Below, piece after piece: positions 47,219 through 63,478 of a DNA stretch of 64,000 bases; the first letter of the stretch is position 1, and each line of letters begins with the position of its first letter. Source of the DNA: Hermatobates lingyangjiaoensis (taxonomy: Eukaryota > Arthropoda > Insecta > Hemiptera > Hermatobatidae). The stretch spans positions 868,001 through 932,000 of the forward strand of contig JAPFBL010000009.1 of the NCBI GenBank assembly GCA_026182355.1. The letters run 5' to 3'. Position numbers and translations under genes: made by a program. Below the pieces are notes generated by a model. The model saw nothing but the letters and a program-made list of their open reading frames with translations. It was not told the DNA's origin and did no database searches.

Positions 47219-48655
47219 GTATGTAGCTTAAAATTTCCTTTAATATGGACTGATATCTGCAAATTATTACATATATTTATCTGAACAGTCTATTTGATAA
47301 AGTAACTAAAAAGAATATCTATTATCCACTGTTTATGTTCGGGGTAATACATACAATAAAACACAACAATGTATGTATATCCTTTGTGGGAAGTTTATGG
47401 ATGGAACTGATCTCATATGTAAATACAATTTCATAAAAAAGCGCTCTATTAATGTGGAGAGGACATTTAAAGGTTTTATTATGATCAGGTTATACTTGCT
47501 CTTATTTTTGGACATAATAGTCTCTAATTATTATGCTTGTGCTAATATTAATCTAAGCTAATGTTCTTGCACGTCTCAATAACTTCCCGATAACTGGAAA
47601 TATTGTTATCTATACTGTAGCCAAAACAGTTTTAAAATAATCTTATTAATCACAAATTTATTGTTTCTTTAAAATATCAAAGTTTTAATATAAGAAATTA
47701 TTGACCATAATCCCAGTAGTGTATTAGGTGATTAAGGTCATGCGAGGGTTTATGATCATTTAGTTATTCAGATTATTTATGTTAAAATGGTTATTCATTT
47801 TATTACATAACGTTCAAATACCATATTGATTCATGCATCATCTGAACATAGTGACGAAGGATAAATTAATAATCTGGTAAGTGCACCGAATCACAAACTA
47901 AACAATTACAAAGAATAAAATAAAATATAAATAATAATAAAATATTACAACAATTGTTTAAATATTAATTAAAAGTTTATTTTATAAAAGTAAATAAAAG
48001 AAGAGTATGTATAAATAAATACTTGAAGTAAGTATTGATATTTTCAAGAATAGCTCAATATTATAATTGTTGACATATCCTAAATTGAAGAAAAGTGAAT
48101 TAGCAGGATGCAGGTTTGCCTACCCGAGCTATGTTTGTGTTTAGAATGTCATGATGATGCACAGATGATGATTATAGAAGATGGTTTATTGCTCCTTAGT
48201 TGAATTGAACTCTCTAGAGTCTAGACACCAAATGATGTCAAAATATAAAATTTTTAAAAAAAATAACAATAATACCAATTAACTTTCTGAGTAGTAAGTT
48301 TGTTGATTGCATTCAGCAAAGTTAATTACTCTCTCATTATATCGCAGTATAGTCATTTAAATGTTAGAATTACTTGATTTCAACTATTATTTATATAGAA
48401 ATAACATTTAATGATGAAAATGAATTTATTTTAAAGCTAGACAAAGATGATTCTAATAATAAGATATAGATTGATTAACGAATTCAGAAGTAAAATAAAA
48501 TTCTTTAGCAATGTATTATCTGTGAGGAGATGAAGTTAAAATCACCAATCTCCAAGTTTTCCACATTATTTTATCACATAACAAGGCAAATTTAAATACT
48601 TACCACAATATTTATATCTAATTAATACCACTATATAAATAAAAAGAAGGTTTTC

Positions 48656-49260
48656 TCTGTACATTCTTAGAACTGACTCGTTTTAAGTTATCTTTACGTT
48701 TTATGCGTTAGAAAAACCGAATCTAACCTTAGAAAAATTTCTTTCTGTTTGTTTTTCCAAAAATGTTTATAATAAGCAAAAATAGACACCATAAGTCATA
48801 GCAAGCTGAAACTTTGAAACAGATTTTTGTATGTCTCACTTAAAAGCTAAAATTTAAATGGATTGAAAATTCAACGTAGCAGCAAAGTTATGGACTTTTA
48901 AGCTGTGTTTGGTTAGCTATACAGGTATACAGGTATATAGTTAAAAATATACAGGCATTTTTAGTTTAGTAAGTGGGAATTGTTGGTTGATTTTAATTTT
49001 GTTTATCATAATTTGCTCTTTCATACAATAGTCAGTACTACCTACCGCGTACTAAATGAGAAGTATGCCTAGATTAAAATCAAATTTGACCTCAGTATCC
49101 AAAGCTGCAAAACATCAAAGAAACTCCAGATCTAATTTAGTTATGAACTTTCCTAACAATGATATTTTCTACTAGTCTATAATTTCTAAAAATATATTGT
49201 AATCCCATGTAATCTCTGACTTTTTGTAAAATACTCTCCAAAGATGGGCACATCTGCTGG
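48656..49260 (+). mobile_element. Helitron-like element, copy 2 (gene C 5' UTR intron)
   Basis: Starts TCTGTACATTCTTAGAACTG and ends GGGCACATCTGCTGG (CTRR). Internally deleted relative to copy 1; the terminal hairpin is diverged. Confidence 0.6.
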
Positions 49261-50149
49261 AATATAATATTAAATAACCAATATATATAATACTAATGCA
49301 TAATATTAGATTAAATTAGATATGATACTCATTTAGTATAGGTTAATAATATAAAATTAAATAAAATAACTTGTTACTAATATTTTTAAAAAAAATGTCA
49401 ATAAACTGTTTGGCTTGGAGGAGTGGCAGCTTCTAGTGTTCGTATTATTCAATCAAGTTTATTGTACATCAATGAAAATATATAGAACAGAAGTGGAAGC
49501 CATAATATAATATGGCTAGTGCACTTGCATCTGTCAGGACACATGTATAAAGAGATCACGTAGAGTTCGCGTCAGATTTGCTTATTGACACTGTTGAGGT
49601 TATAATTGGGTTTGTAGAATCGTGAAACAAAACATACCCAAGTAGACTGGGAATATTAAACTGCACTTCGAACTAAGGAACCCAACTGAAAGCTCAGAAA
49701 GCATCATATTTCATTATGATTTTTTGAACCCCGCTATCCTTTATTTTGTGTTCTTTAGCTTAAAGCGTTCCTTATATTTCCTCTTAACCTGTCTCTTTTC
49801 ACTTAAAGTATTCAATAAATTATAAGAAATTATAAATTATAATTGTGTTTATATGTAATCATATTAATCATAATTTTACAATAACTTTCTAAAAAAATGT
49901 AAATAGGACGTTGTTGTTTCCAATAATAAGAGAATCAAAAAATTACCCAGGCCTTCATGTGTAGCAGTTAATTGAAAAGTTATTCCGACATTGATAGCAA
50001 AAAAAGGGCTGCAGAAAACTCTCTGAATTGGAAAGTTCAATCTGACAATACCGTTGTCAAGAGTCAAATAACTACTTTTACTGATTTTTCATGTGTTCCA
50101 TGCAGACACGTAACATTCATCAGTCATATAAGCTATTATCTTTACACAT

Positions 50150-50245
50150 ATATAAACTTCCAAACCACAGTTGATTTGACTCTGACGAAGACCCTTGTTA
50201 CCGTTGAAAGATCGTAGTCTTTTTTTTCATTTCATATTATGGTTT
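50150..50245 (+). repeat. Family X repeat in gene C 5' UTR intron
   Basis: CTGACGA (50182-50188), hairpin, GAA (50206-50208), AGATCG; flanked by CCAAACCACAG and TTATGGTTTGA remnants of the inverted ends. Confidence 0.6.
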
Positions 50246-50374
50246 GATTATAAAACATAATCATACAAATAATACAAAGTTTGTACATAAAACTTTGGAA
50301 TATTTATATGTACACATATAGTACATGCCTGCTAAAACAGTAATTAAAAAAATACATCAGTTAAATATATATAT

Positions 50375-50642
50375 ATATAGTTCAATATAAACAAAGAAAC
50401 ATAGAGAAATCAGAAGAACACACTTACAGTCTCTAATTTTCGGTTTGAACCGTCTTCAGGAGAGATAAGAGAGGGAAACCAAGCGCACTGGATCAGAGAC
50501 GGTTGGGTCTCCAACCGTCTCTGATCCAGTGCGCTTGGTTTCCCTCTCTTATCTCTCCTGAAGACGGTTCAAACCGAAAATTAGAGACTGTAAGTGTGTT
50601 CTTCTGATTTCTCTATGTTTCTTTGTTTATATTGAACTATAT
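50375..50642. repeat. Perfect 268-bp palindrome made of two family Y repeats
   Basis: Arms 50375-50506 and 50511-50642 are exact reverse complements by eye over 132 bp, separated by GTCT. The arm carries CTCCTGAAGACGGTTC then AACCGAAAATTAGAGACTG. It lies in the gene C 5' UTR intron. Confidence 0.88.
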
Positions 50643-50677
50643 TTGTCCGTTTTGGATCGTATTTCCAACGAAAAAAA

Positions 50678-50679
<2 letters not shown>

Positions 50680-50717
<38 letters not shown>
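50680..50717. repeat. (TA)n microsatellite
   Basis: Uninterrupted TA run just right of the 268-bp palindrome. Similar runs lie at 1470-1498, 21150-21179 and 21666-21692, all bordering Penelope-type repeats. Confidence 0.95.
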
Positions 50718-50722
<5 letters not shown>

Positions 50723-51359
50723 TACAAAACTAAGTCTGTTTAATTCAAATTATTTATTATTTTTTTAAATATATTCGTACATTAAAAGGAATATGAATAA
50801 TGAAGAAACATATATATACGAGTACCAAGCATTAATGCGAACAAGATTATATGTATTCTATATCATTAAATATTAACACATACAAATATTTAAAAAAAAA
50901 TAAGTTAACTTAATTTAGTTAGTACTAAATAAACTTTAAAAGTTGTTGAACAATGCAAGGACCAATATTTTACAGATTCAAACTTGAATAAAGGATCTTG
51001 ATTCTAAAGGGTAAGTTAATTAATTCCTGAGAGTAACACTCATCAGCTAGACTTCTCTGGACTAACTTGGCAAACTTGTTTGTTTATCCAAATAACAAAA
51101 TATTAGTGGGTGGTTATTTAACATAGTCATGATGTTGTTTTTTCAAACTGTTTCAGGCCTATACTTTACTTTGAGCTGATATGGCAAACTGGGATACAAA
51201 GCTCTACTATTCAGTAATTGTTCTTATTTCTGTTCGTTAAGTACTAGGAAGTTCATGAAACTATGTTCTGAAAACTAACAACAAAATAAAAGAAGATTAG
51301 CTAAATCTATGTAAATAGTTCTTAGGACTCATTACTGAAGGAATTTTGTTTTCAGAATT

Positions 51360-54813
<3,454 letters not shown>

Positions 54814-54882
54814 GCCTAACTTATTGATAAAAGTTATAATACATTGATGCAATGTTTTAACGCTAGTATGATGCTGTTCCAC

Positions 54883-54888
54883 AATAAA
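54883..54888 (+). terminator. Polyadenylation signal of gene C
   Basis: AATAAA 70 nt after the stop codon, in ACAATAAAAATC, followed by a GT-rich tract (TTATGTTTATAG). Confidence 0.6.
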
Positions 54889-55934
54889 AATCTTATGTTT
54901 ATAGCCGACACTTTGAAAACTCAATAACATTTATAACAGCAAACTCAGTATTACTCTTCCGGTTTCAGATTGTTGTTTTTGAAGAATGTGTCTTCCAAAA
55001 CTGTATTTCAATAGCATCATTCTTATTTTGTTATTTATATAAATGTTTATTCATATACATTGATCTCCATGTCAACATGATATATATAGATTTACAGAGT
55101 CTTTTTAATTCCCTACAGTCAGAATTTGTTCGTATATTTTCATCATAAAAAATGAAGTATTTTTTATTGTTTGAAATATTACAAAAATCAGTAACTAAAA
55201 ATCATAAGTAAAATAATTTAATGATATTATAAGCCATGAAAATACAAGGTATAATATAACTGGATAAATTAGTTAATGTTTGGAAAAATCAATAGTTTAA
55301 AATATTTAGATGATGAATATCTTCAAATTGAAAAACTGGTGCGGCCTGCACTCTATAACTATATCTTATAGTTATAGTTATATATATAGTTATAGCGGCT
55401 TAACATTTCTATAAATAAAATAATATTAAGCACGTTGTCAAATCAAAAAGTTTTTTTTTTATGCCCACCATGTAGACTTAATATTAAATTCTTTGGTATA
55501 GTATTGTCAAAAACATAGGTAATCAACTTAATTAATTATTATAATTTACCAGTTATAATAAAATTGAAATCATTATTATCAAAATATGATAAATAATATG
55601 ATAAAATTATTTATCATAATTATTAAACTAAGGGACTGAGTCTCATTGGCCGCAAGCGTATCTAGTCCATATTGTCTATTTTTTCTTGTTGTCGTTTCTA
55701 AAATCATCTATATGTTTTAAGTTCTTCAATAAAGTCTATAATGGTCTTGGAGAAATATTTTTCACCTCTGTTGGTATTATTTATGATTGGCCAAAAATAT
55801 GCAGCCCCTTAAAGCCAACTGCTTCGCATTCAATGTTTTGAAAGAGTTCCTCTCCTCTAGACAAAGTCAATGTGATAAAAACAAACTTTTCCAAAGAATC
55901 ACGTACAGCTAAACATTCTATTTATACTCATTCT

Positions 55935-56170
55935 GAGGTAAAATGGATAAACCAACAAAAGTCTCCACACAAATGAAGTTTTATTCAACACGTTTCGAAC
56001 ACTTTGTGTTCATCATCAGGAAGACACTATAATACAAATTATATCTAATTAGTTACAAAAATTAGAGTGAAATAATAAAATTCAATTAAGAGAATTCAAG
56101 ACATACCCTTCAAGACAAGACCCCTCAATACATACATTTTGTTGGTTTATCCATTTTACCTCAGAATGAG
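55935..56170. repeat. Family Z inverted repeat, second copy
   Basis: Starts TTCTGAGGTAAAATGGATAA, contains AACACGTTTCGAACACTTTG and TTCATCATCAGGAAG, and ends TTATCCATTTTACCTCAGAA. The right arm is truncated compared with 42924-43184. Confidence 0.7.
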
Positions 56171-56799
56171 TAAATACCACACAATTACGGATTGCACAAC
56201 TAATGATTCTATTTATAGCTTTTGCAAGTTTAATCATTCATATTTAGATTATTTAGTAGGTAATTCATAACTAATCATCACAATAAAAGCGATAGCACAC
56301 TTACGAGAAGACAGTCTTTAATGGTCACAATTTGAACTATGATATATCCTATATGTATGCTAATTATATATTTGTTGTCATTCTCTTTAATCTTGTTTGA
56401 TTCATAAACATACACCCTGACCTTTCGGCCAATAACATGACCATTCTCTTCAATCCATTCTGAAGCTTCTGGATTAATACATCTATGTAGTTAGTGTTTC
56501 TAATTAAAAAGATTGGAATGGCATGTTATGAAAAGCTCCTTCTCGACCCAAGAATTAACCCATTCTTATAAGTCTTAAAGATTTTTCTATTTGGGTAACC
56601 AAATGTTTTAGAGTTGATTTCCTTTATATTTTATATATTTATGATACATATATTGGGCCTTATGAAGATGCTTATTTTCCACAAACATTGCATTTTACTA
56701 TAGATGGAGTTTAATAGTTGTCATTTTTAGTGTAATATTATTCCATTTTTAATTCCAACGTAGTGCAATTACTTATTATGTGGTATGTACTCATTGTAG

Positions 56800-56945
56800 G
56801 GTAAAAAGCTAATGAAATAGTCTCCACATATAAAATTACCTTCAAGAAAATCACTACGTGTTCGAAACGCGTTGTTTATACGATTCAATTTTTATACGTG
56901 GAAACCATTTCATTAGCTTTTTATCTTACAATGAGTAATATTATC
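56800..56945. repeat. Family Z-like inverted repeat
   Basis: TAAAAAGCTAATGAAATAGT and its inverse CATTTCATTAGCTTTTTATC flank GTGTTCGAAACGCGTTG. Confidence 0.55.
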
Positions 56946-58264
56946 CTTTTACTATTGTACTTTCATGAAATATTCGTAGTAAAACAGCATATAATACAAG
57001 ATTTTAGGTTTCTTGAATTACGAAAGAAGTTGCATAAAATGATTAGCCAACTTGTTATATGACAAAAAAAAAACCTTTTCCATGCTTCAATAATACTCAC
57101 CAAAGAGTCTGAAATTTCTTTTATTAAACTTAATATAACAGTTCTGTTTTACTCGAGTTTGATATAAAAAAGATATTTGTGATGCATGGAAACATTTGGT
57201 GGAGTTTTTAGTTTTTCAGGATTAAATTATTATTATTAGTTTTTAGCTATCAGGATTTCTGTAATATTGTTTATAGCAGACTAATTTCAGTTAGTTTCTT
57301 TCATAAAGTTTTATTCTTCTGTAGTTAGCAGTTAAACGTAAATAAATATTTTCTTAACTCATAAAAAGTACCATAATGCCCCTTTTTACTCATGTAATTT
57401 CGTCAGAAAAAGTATTCAGCTCATCTATTTTAGGTATCTATTTTTGAGTATAATTTAATTATGATACATAAAACGGTGTGACCACAATCATCTCTACAGT
57501 CTTTCAGATGTAATCAATCATTTTACATATTTTATACAAAACTGAATTTTTCAGTTATTAAAAAAATTTGACTTTTTCTTTAAAGATATTGTTGATTTTA
57601 AAAATCTCAAGATTTGAACACTTCAGACTTTGTACTTTAGAGGAAAAAATAAATTATCTAAAATCACATAGGGGGAAAAAAGTGACCTTTCTCATTATTG
57701 TGCAAAAACAATACAACACATCTACAGTATAAGACCTAAGTTTTAGTAAAATATAAATTTGATTCATCAAGCATAATGGTCCTTAGTAGAGCAGCAAACG
57801 TCTTGAACACACTGGCACATACACTCATACATACACAGACACAGCATTTCCGTATATATTTTTTTATGTAAAATAATTACTATTCAAAACATATAGAAAA
57901 GTGGAAAATTCTATTTTCACTTCAGCATAAAATATAAATCATTGCATCTAGAAAGTTATGCGCACACACCAAGATTATTGAAATTGACAGCTGTTATTAA
58001 AGTATTTTTTTTTAATAAAAAGAGTCGAAAAATAATAAAAGAAAAATGCAGACTATCTGGAAGAGCTGGTTTATTGAACACATATTTGTTGAATATTCTG
58101 CAATCGCTTAAAGAGGTAATTTATTTTTCTAAAAACGTACCAAACAATAGAATTGAGAGATTCTTCTTCAATTATAAAGTTAATTGAAAAATCTGGAGTT
58201 GGCTTTAAAAAAATTTGCACTCGGTGGGCATGAGTTAAGATTGAGGACCTCACTTTAATAATAA

Positions 58265-58505
58265 TAAGGTTCGGCTAGGTTGCAGTGGCAGTCCCACAAA
58301 ATAACACACATAGATCGAACGTTGATCCTTTGTGAAACCAAACAATGAACATTCTACATCGGGATTCCCAAATTTTGCCTAATTCAAGTGTATTTCGAGT
58401 ATGGATCTTTAACGAGTAACTGGCATCGTTCATTCTCGAGGCCAACGGCATAATGTCCTCTCCGAAAGACAACGTGTTCAGATTTATTCACCTCTCGCGT
58501 GAATA
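58265..58505 (-). repeat. SINE body, inverted
   Basis: GGTTCGGCTAGGTTGCAGTG start, then GCCTAATTCAAGTGTATTTC and TCTTTAACGAG. Same layout as the copy at 565. Confidence 0.6.
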
Positions 58506-61374
58506 AATGGGGGGACATAAAACTTGAAGACGTTTTCTAACCTTAATTAACGATAAAATACTTAAGAAATATTTAACACAAACCAAACATTGTGCCAAAA
58601 CCCTTATAACAATTTGTTATAATAAAACAAATATACATTCAGTTATTAAAAAAACAATTAAATAATTATAGATCCCAATGCAAATTTATTCCAGCAGAAT
58701 TTGATGAATGACATTCTACAATCTTGTCTTGTATTTATTTTAACATTAAAATACTTAAACTGAGGATTTATGGTTTGTTGACATAATGAAGGTAAACAAA
58801 GTCAATGAAATGGCTGTATGTATGTAGTTCAAAGAACTTAGAGTAATTATACAGAAATAGAAAAAAAATTATATGAAAAATATACTATTACTACGAATAG
58901 TTCAACAAAAAGAAATGATAAACGTCAAATTTTGAGGTTAACGAGATAGTTTTTTACCAATGAGCTTTAATGCAGCACTAAATTACTTTTTATGACAAAT
59001 ACAGGTGTTTAAATTCATGACCTGTGCAATCCATTATAGCGTGGTATTTACTTGTGATGGAGAATTTCCCTCAACAAAAATAGCAAAAACATTGAAAAAA
59101 TACAACTTCAATGTCAGTTTTAGAACACCCGGAAACTTTATTAACCCCCAAAACAGTAAACAATGCTAGATCTCTAGCGGGGTTTACAAATCATCCTGCG
59201 GAAATTGTGAGCGTAGTTACTTCTTTCCATCCACCAAATTGCTATACTTCGTTACCTAGAAGTCATTGTAAAAAACGATTTTTCTTTCGTTTGGCGAATA
59301 GGAGAGTTTATAAATCGTTTAATCAAAAGTAAAATGCTTTATAGAAGTTTGTTCTTTTAAATTATAGTGTTATAAACTCGGGTTTTTTTTGTTTTTTTCT
59401 TGTGTTAATGGAAACAACCTGGGTGTAATTCCTTTACTCTCAATAAAATAGTTCAATACAACAGTTATTAAATCCTTCAAAATCCACCGAATTAACAAAG
59501 TTGTATTAATCATATAGCACGTTTCTGAAATGATTCTTTTTAGGTTTATTTACCTGAAAAAGATGAAACCGGGAAGGGACTAATGAAATTTGACTGGATA
59601 TACTAGCATGGCTATACTACCAATACTTGAAAATCAGTTTGCATGAGAAGAGCACTACGTGTTCCATAAGTGTTCTCTCTTAAAAAAAAAAGTTGTTTAT
59701 TTGTTTATGTAGACACTTTGCACGTGATTCCAAGTATAAGCAAACACCACATGACACAAAGTCAATCGCCATCCAGCAGTCGATCATCAAGATATTATTG
59801 GTGGATCGAATAACACCAAAAAAATTAACATCAGCCTATAATTCATATTAATGAATTAAAGACTTATGCTAATAAAAAATTGATGTGAATAACTTATACA
59901 TGAATTTATACTATTCAATCATGGTTTATTCCATCAATGATTGATATAGAAGATGGTCAGCTGAATAAACTCTGATTTTTTTCGATACTCAGGTCACTGT
60001 ACAATGGCAAAAGTGGTCTAAGTGAAGTAAAGCTAATAATTTAGTCATTACGTTGTTCCTTACTCTTTACTTTTAATGTTTTTTTTTTAAATTAAGAAAG
60101 GGTAAAAAAATGAGTGGAGATACTAAGCGGATAAGAAGAAAAACATATCACTTCCATATGAAATGGGAAGAGAAGAAGTGATGATGAAATATTACATACA
60201 TCATCATCAATTGTAATAATAATGAATACATTTCTAAATAAATTCAGTGGATAGATCACTGTGACTTGTTCATTTCATAAGTAGCTCGAATGATGAAAAT
60301 GTGAGATTACCTCCTTCTCTAAGTAGTACAGAGTCACTCTAAACTGCTTTACAACTTTGAACTCATGTAGAAAACCTATCATACTACTACAAGAGTCTTC
60401 TTGGTGAATCCTCAAAACTAAACACATAGGGTTGTTTCAGGCTCTAAGTTTAACTCATTTTGTTATTCGACACCAACTTTAGTAATGAGAAGGCTTCATT
60501 AACAGATGTTGTTGTCATGTGACACCATAACTGCACAGATACTCTTTTATCTACTGGTATGAATTATATTTGCTTTACATGAAATTTTAATTTTAAATAT
60601 TTTTGATTTCCTTTAAGTTAATTTAGATTCTCTACGGAATGACAAGAAGCATATAATATGATTTTAAATATATATGGGCTAAGGTAATTATAATTATCAA
60701 ATTCTTATTGCCAATAGAGCAGCATACCAGTCAGAACATAAACCCAGCTGCAAGTTGTCCTTTATATAGGGAAATAAAAAACTATAAAGAATAACTTCTC
60801 TTATTGAAATGAACTTTGAAATAACCTGCAACCGATTGATAGAAATTAATAATACAATGTCGTTGAACTCCTGTCAGTTACGTAATTTCTACACGAATGC
60901 ACATTTAGGTACACAGTAGTCTTTTCTGAGTGTAGATTACTATACGCTACCATAAATGTTTCTCTTCACTTTTATTAATAAAATTAATAATCTGCGTTAA
61001 GTTAAATAATAATAGAAATATAATACCATTTCAACATTTTCTTAACTTATTCGATAACTAACCACCTCTAACCACGTCTAACAATAAACAGAATTTATGA
61101 ACAGTTATATAATAAGACATCAAAAACAAAGGACTTGTTTTTCATCATTTTTTCCAATATTTAATTATTATTAAATATTAAAAGACCAATCGTCAAATGA
61201 ATGTGATTCTATTCAACTTTGTAGCTTTGTTTTATTTTGAAAGTATCATAAAACATCCATAATTAAATATAACATGTTACGAACGGATTTGTAATTTTTG
61301 AAACAAAAAAAAAAGGAAGTAAAAACTTATTTAATTAATAACATTAATTCAGTTCTTTATTTTGTGTTATGTTG

Positions 61375-61560
61375 GAGACTGTTTGACTCTTACAGTCTGT
61401 TACTGTTGGTGTCACTGAAAACTATATTCAATTTCAGATACTTTTAGACGGGTTTCTGAAAGTTTAAGACTGACAGCCTCTATTTCAGATTATCTGACTA
61501 TCAGTTTCAGACTGGTTTCTGACAGTTTCAGAAAGTTTTAATACTCATTCTTTACTTTCA
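61375..61560. repeat. Degenerate CAGTTTCAGACTG-type tandem repeat upstream of gene D
   Basis: Repeated variants such as TTCAGATACTTT, TTTCAGATTATC, AGTTTCAGACTGG and AGTTTCAGAAAG on the same strand, about 400 bp before the gene D promoter. Confidence 0.5.
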
Positions 61561-61949
61561 GTTTTTAATTGAACATAAAGAAGGGTAATACTACTCATGG
61601 TACATGAACTTCCATAAGATTTTCCAAATTTGTCTCATTTCGAAAATTCTTTTGGCTTCTCATTTGCCACTAAATAGGAATTTGATTTTGCCATGTTTGT
61701 AGTTAACATACTTGTAAAAAAATCTAATAAATAAACTATAAAATATACTACAGAATTTAAAATTATGAAAACAAATAGTCCGAATAATGAAGTTGTGTTT
61801 AATATCAAACATTGTTCATATTCAATAAACATTTACCTAGATGAAATTACTGCATTCATATCATTACTCAACAACCATGAGAGAATTAGCCTTTCCCGAG
61901 ACAGATATTTTTTGCGTCTTTTCATCTCAAGTGCTAGATAGCATTTTTA

Positions 61950-62044
61950 ATTGGCTGATAAGAAATTGTTATTTCAAATTTGCTATATAAGGTGCTTGGG
62001 TTCTTCAAACAACAAGTTGGCTGGGTTGTTTAAAACAAACTAAG
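61950..62044 (+). promoter_or_regulatory. Promoter and 5' UTR exon of gene D (inferred)
   Basis: ATTGGCTGATAA (61950-61961), TATA box TATATAA (61984-61990), probable start near 62007-62015, and a donor CTAAG|GTACGT at 62045. The acceptor TTTTTTCAG before 63391 joins this leader to the first coding exon, giving a 5' UTR intron of about 1.35 kb. Similarity to the gene C promoter begins about 30 bp before the CCAAT core (TCTCAAG, TAGATA) and continues into the intron start. Confidence 0.65.
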
Positions 62045-62319
62045 GTACGTAACTTTAAATTTACTATAACATAAATAATTTTTTGAAATTATTCTATAAA
62101 TTTATTTGAATTCATTCAATATAGTAATTGAACGAATTCGACTAATTCTCACGTGGTAACATCATAAATTGTATTAATAAAACACAGCTATTTATCTGTA
62201 TATATGTCCCTTGTAGAACAGTAGTGCTGAAATAATCGACATCTGCATTAAATATCGTAAATCCCTCTATAAATTTAAAACAGTCTATTTTAATGTACAT
62301 TTTAATTGAAAATGGGGTA

Positions 62320-62545
62320 CTTTTACGTACGCGCTTCGATCCCTGTAGTAGATCCCGGGTTCGATTCCCACTCTGGCCGTAATTTCTCCAACTTCACGTT
62401 AGAGTTCAAAAATTATGAGTATATCTTCCCTTGGAGTGGACATTAAACAGTCAGTCCTGAGCATGTACTTTGTCAGATATTTCTTGAATATCACTGCTCT
62501 AAATATGCTTGTGTTAGGCAAAATTAAGAAATTCCAATGTTAAAT
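62320..62545 (+). repeat. tRNA-derived SINE in gene D 5' UTR intron
   Basis: Head with box B GGTTCGATTCCC and CTCTGGCCG; body GCTTGTGTTAGGCAAAATTA. Confidence 0.6.
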
Positions 62546-63394
62546 CAACCTGGTAATGTGCTTCACCTATTACTAAAGTGGGTGTCAAATAATAAATACC
62601 CCACACTTTCCAATCCCTAGGACTAAAAAACCAAAGCCTTTAACTGTGGACTTTAGGAAACATTTTAATCCATTCATCTAAAGTATATTGAGATTTTAAT
62701 ATCAATTAGAAAAAAGCTTATTAATTCATTTGCATAACGTTATTTCTTTTCAACAACTGCAGCCGTACGTTAAAAAGAGTTTTAAAATGAGTTTATTCAA
62801 CGCAAATATACGGTTTCCTTAAAATATAATATTCAATATTTTTTATACATGTAATGGTAAACATAATCGCTGCAAAGTTTTTAGATGACCAGGAAGAGAT
62901 AATATAATTTAATATGTTTAGCGTTTCAAAAAGATTTATAATAATTACAAATAATCATAATTAAATTTTAAAATTTAAAAAAGGTAAATTATTCAATTTG
63001 TGATGCTAACACTCATAAAATATGATTCGAATAAACTTCGTAAAACTACGGTGAATTCGAATAATATTCTAATAAACCATGTATATTTAGGTATTTTAGC
63101 ATTATTCCAATATACTCTATGATTTTCGTTACATTCAGGTTTAATAACCAATATAGTTGTTTATAATGGTATAACTCGATTTATTTGAAGGTGATGTGAC
63201 TAACTTAGCAACACATTATTACTGTGTAATGATGGTGTATTATGTTTGTTATGGTTAGAGATTAATGTGGTCACATTTCTAAAACTATTAAATCCACATT
63301 AATAACTCATAACTAACTAACAAAGTAAAACGAAATACATAGAAGCATGTAAATAGTTGATATCCATGCTGATTACTTTTCTTTTTTCAGCACA

Positions 63395-63478
63395 ATGAAG
63401 TTTCTGGTGATTGCTTGTCTGTTGGCTGTCTGCCTGGCAGAAGACGAAAATGGCTTCGAGGCCTGGAAGAACTTTAAG
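63395..63478 (+). CDS. Cathepsin L-like gene D, first coding exon (gene runs off the window)
   Basis: 28 codons, signal peptide MKFLVIACLLAVCLA then EDENGFEAWKNFK, GT donor at 63479. The exon begins at 63391 (CACA before ATG). It is near-identical to exon 1 of gene C. The remaining exons must lie beyond 64000 if intron 1 is as long as in C (2.2 kb); the 520 bp of intron visible here contain no cathepsin exon. Confidence 0.9.

Larger units (their letters stand above)
54889..61920. other. Intergenic DNA between genes C and D
   Basis: Contains family Z repeats and one SINE body. 58560-61370 shows no recognisable feature; frames at 57942 and 59111 lack domains and context. Confidence 0.6.

Noticed and set aside
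57942..58253. Frames of 60-81 codons on both strands
   Set aside because: Overlapping each other, no recognisable motif, beside a SINE body.
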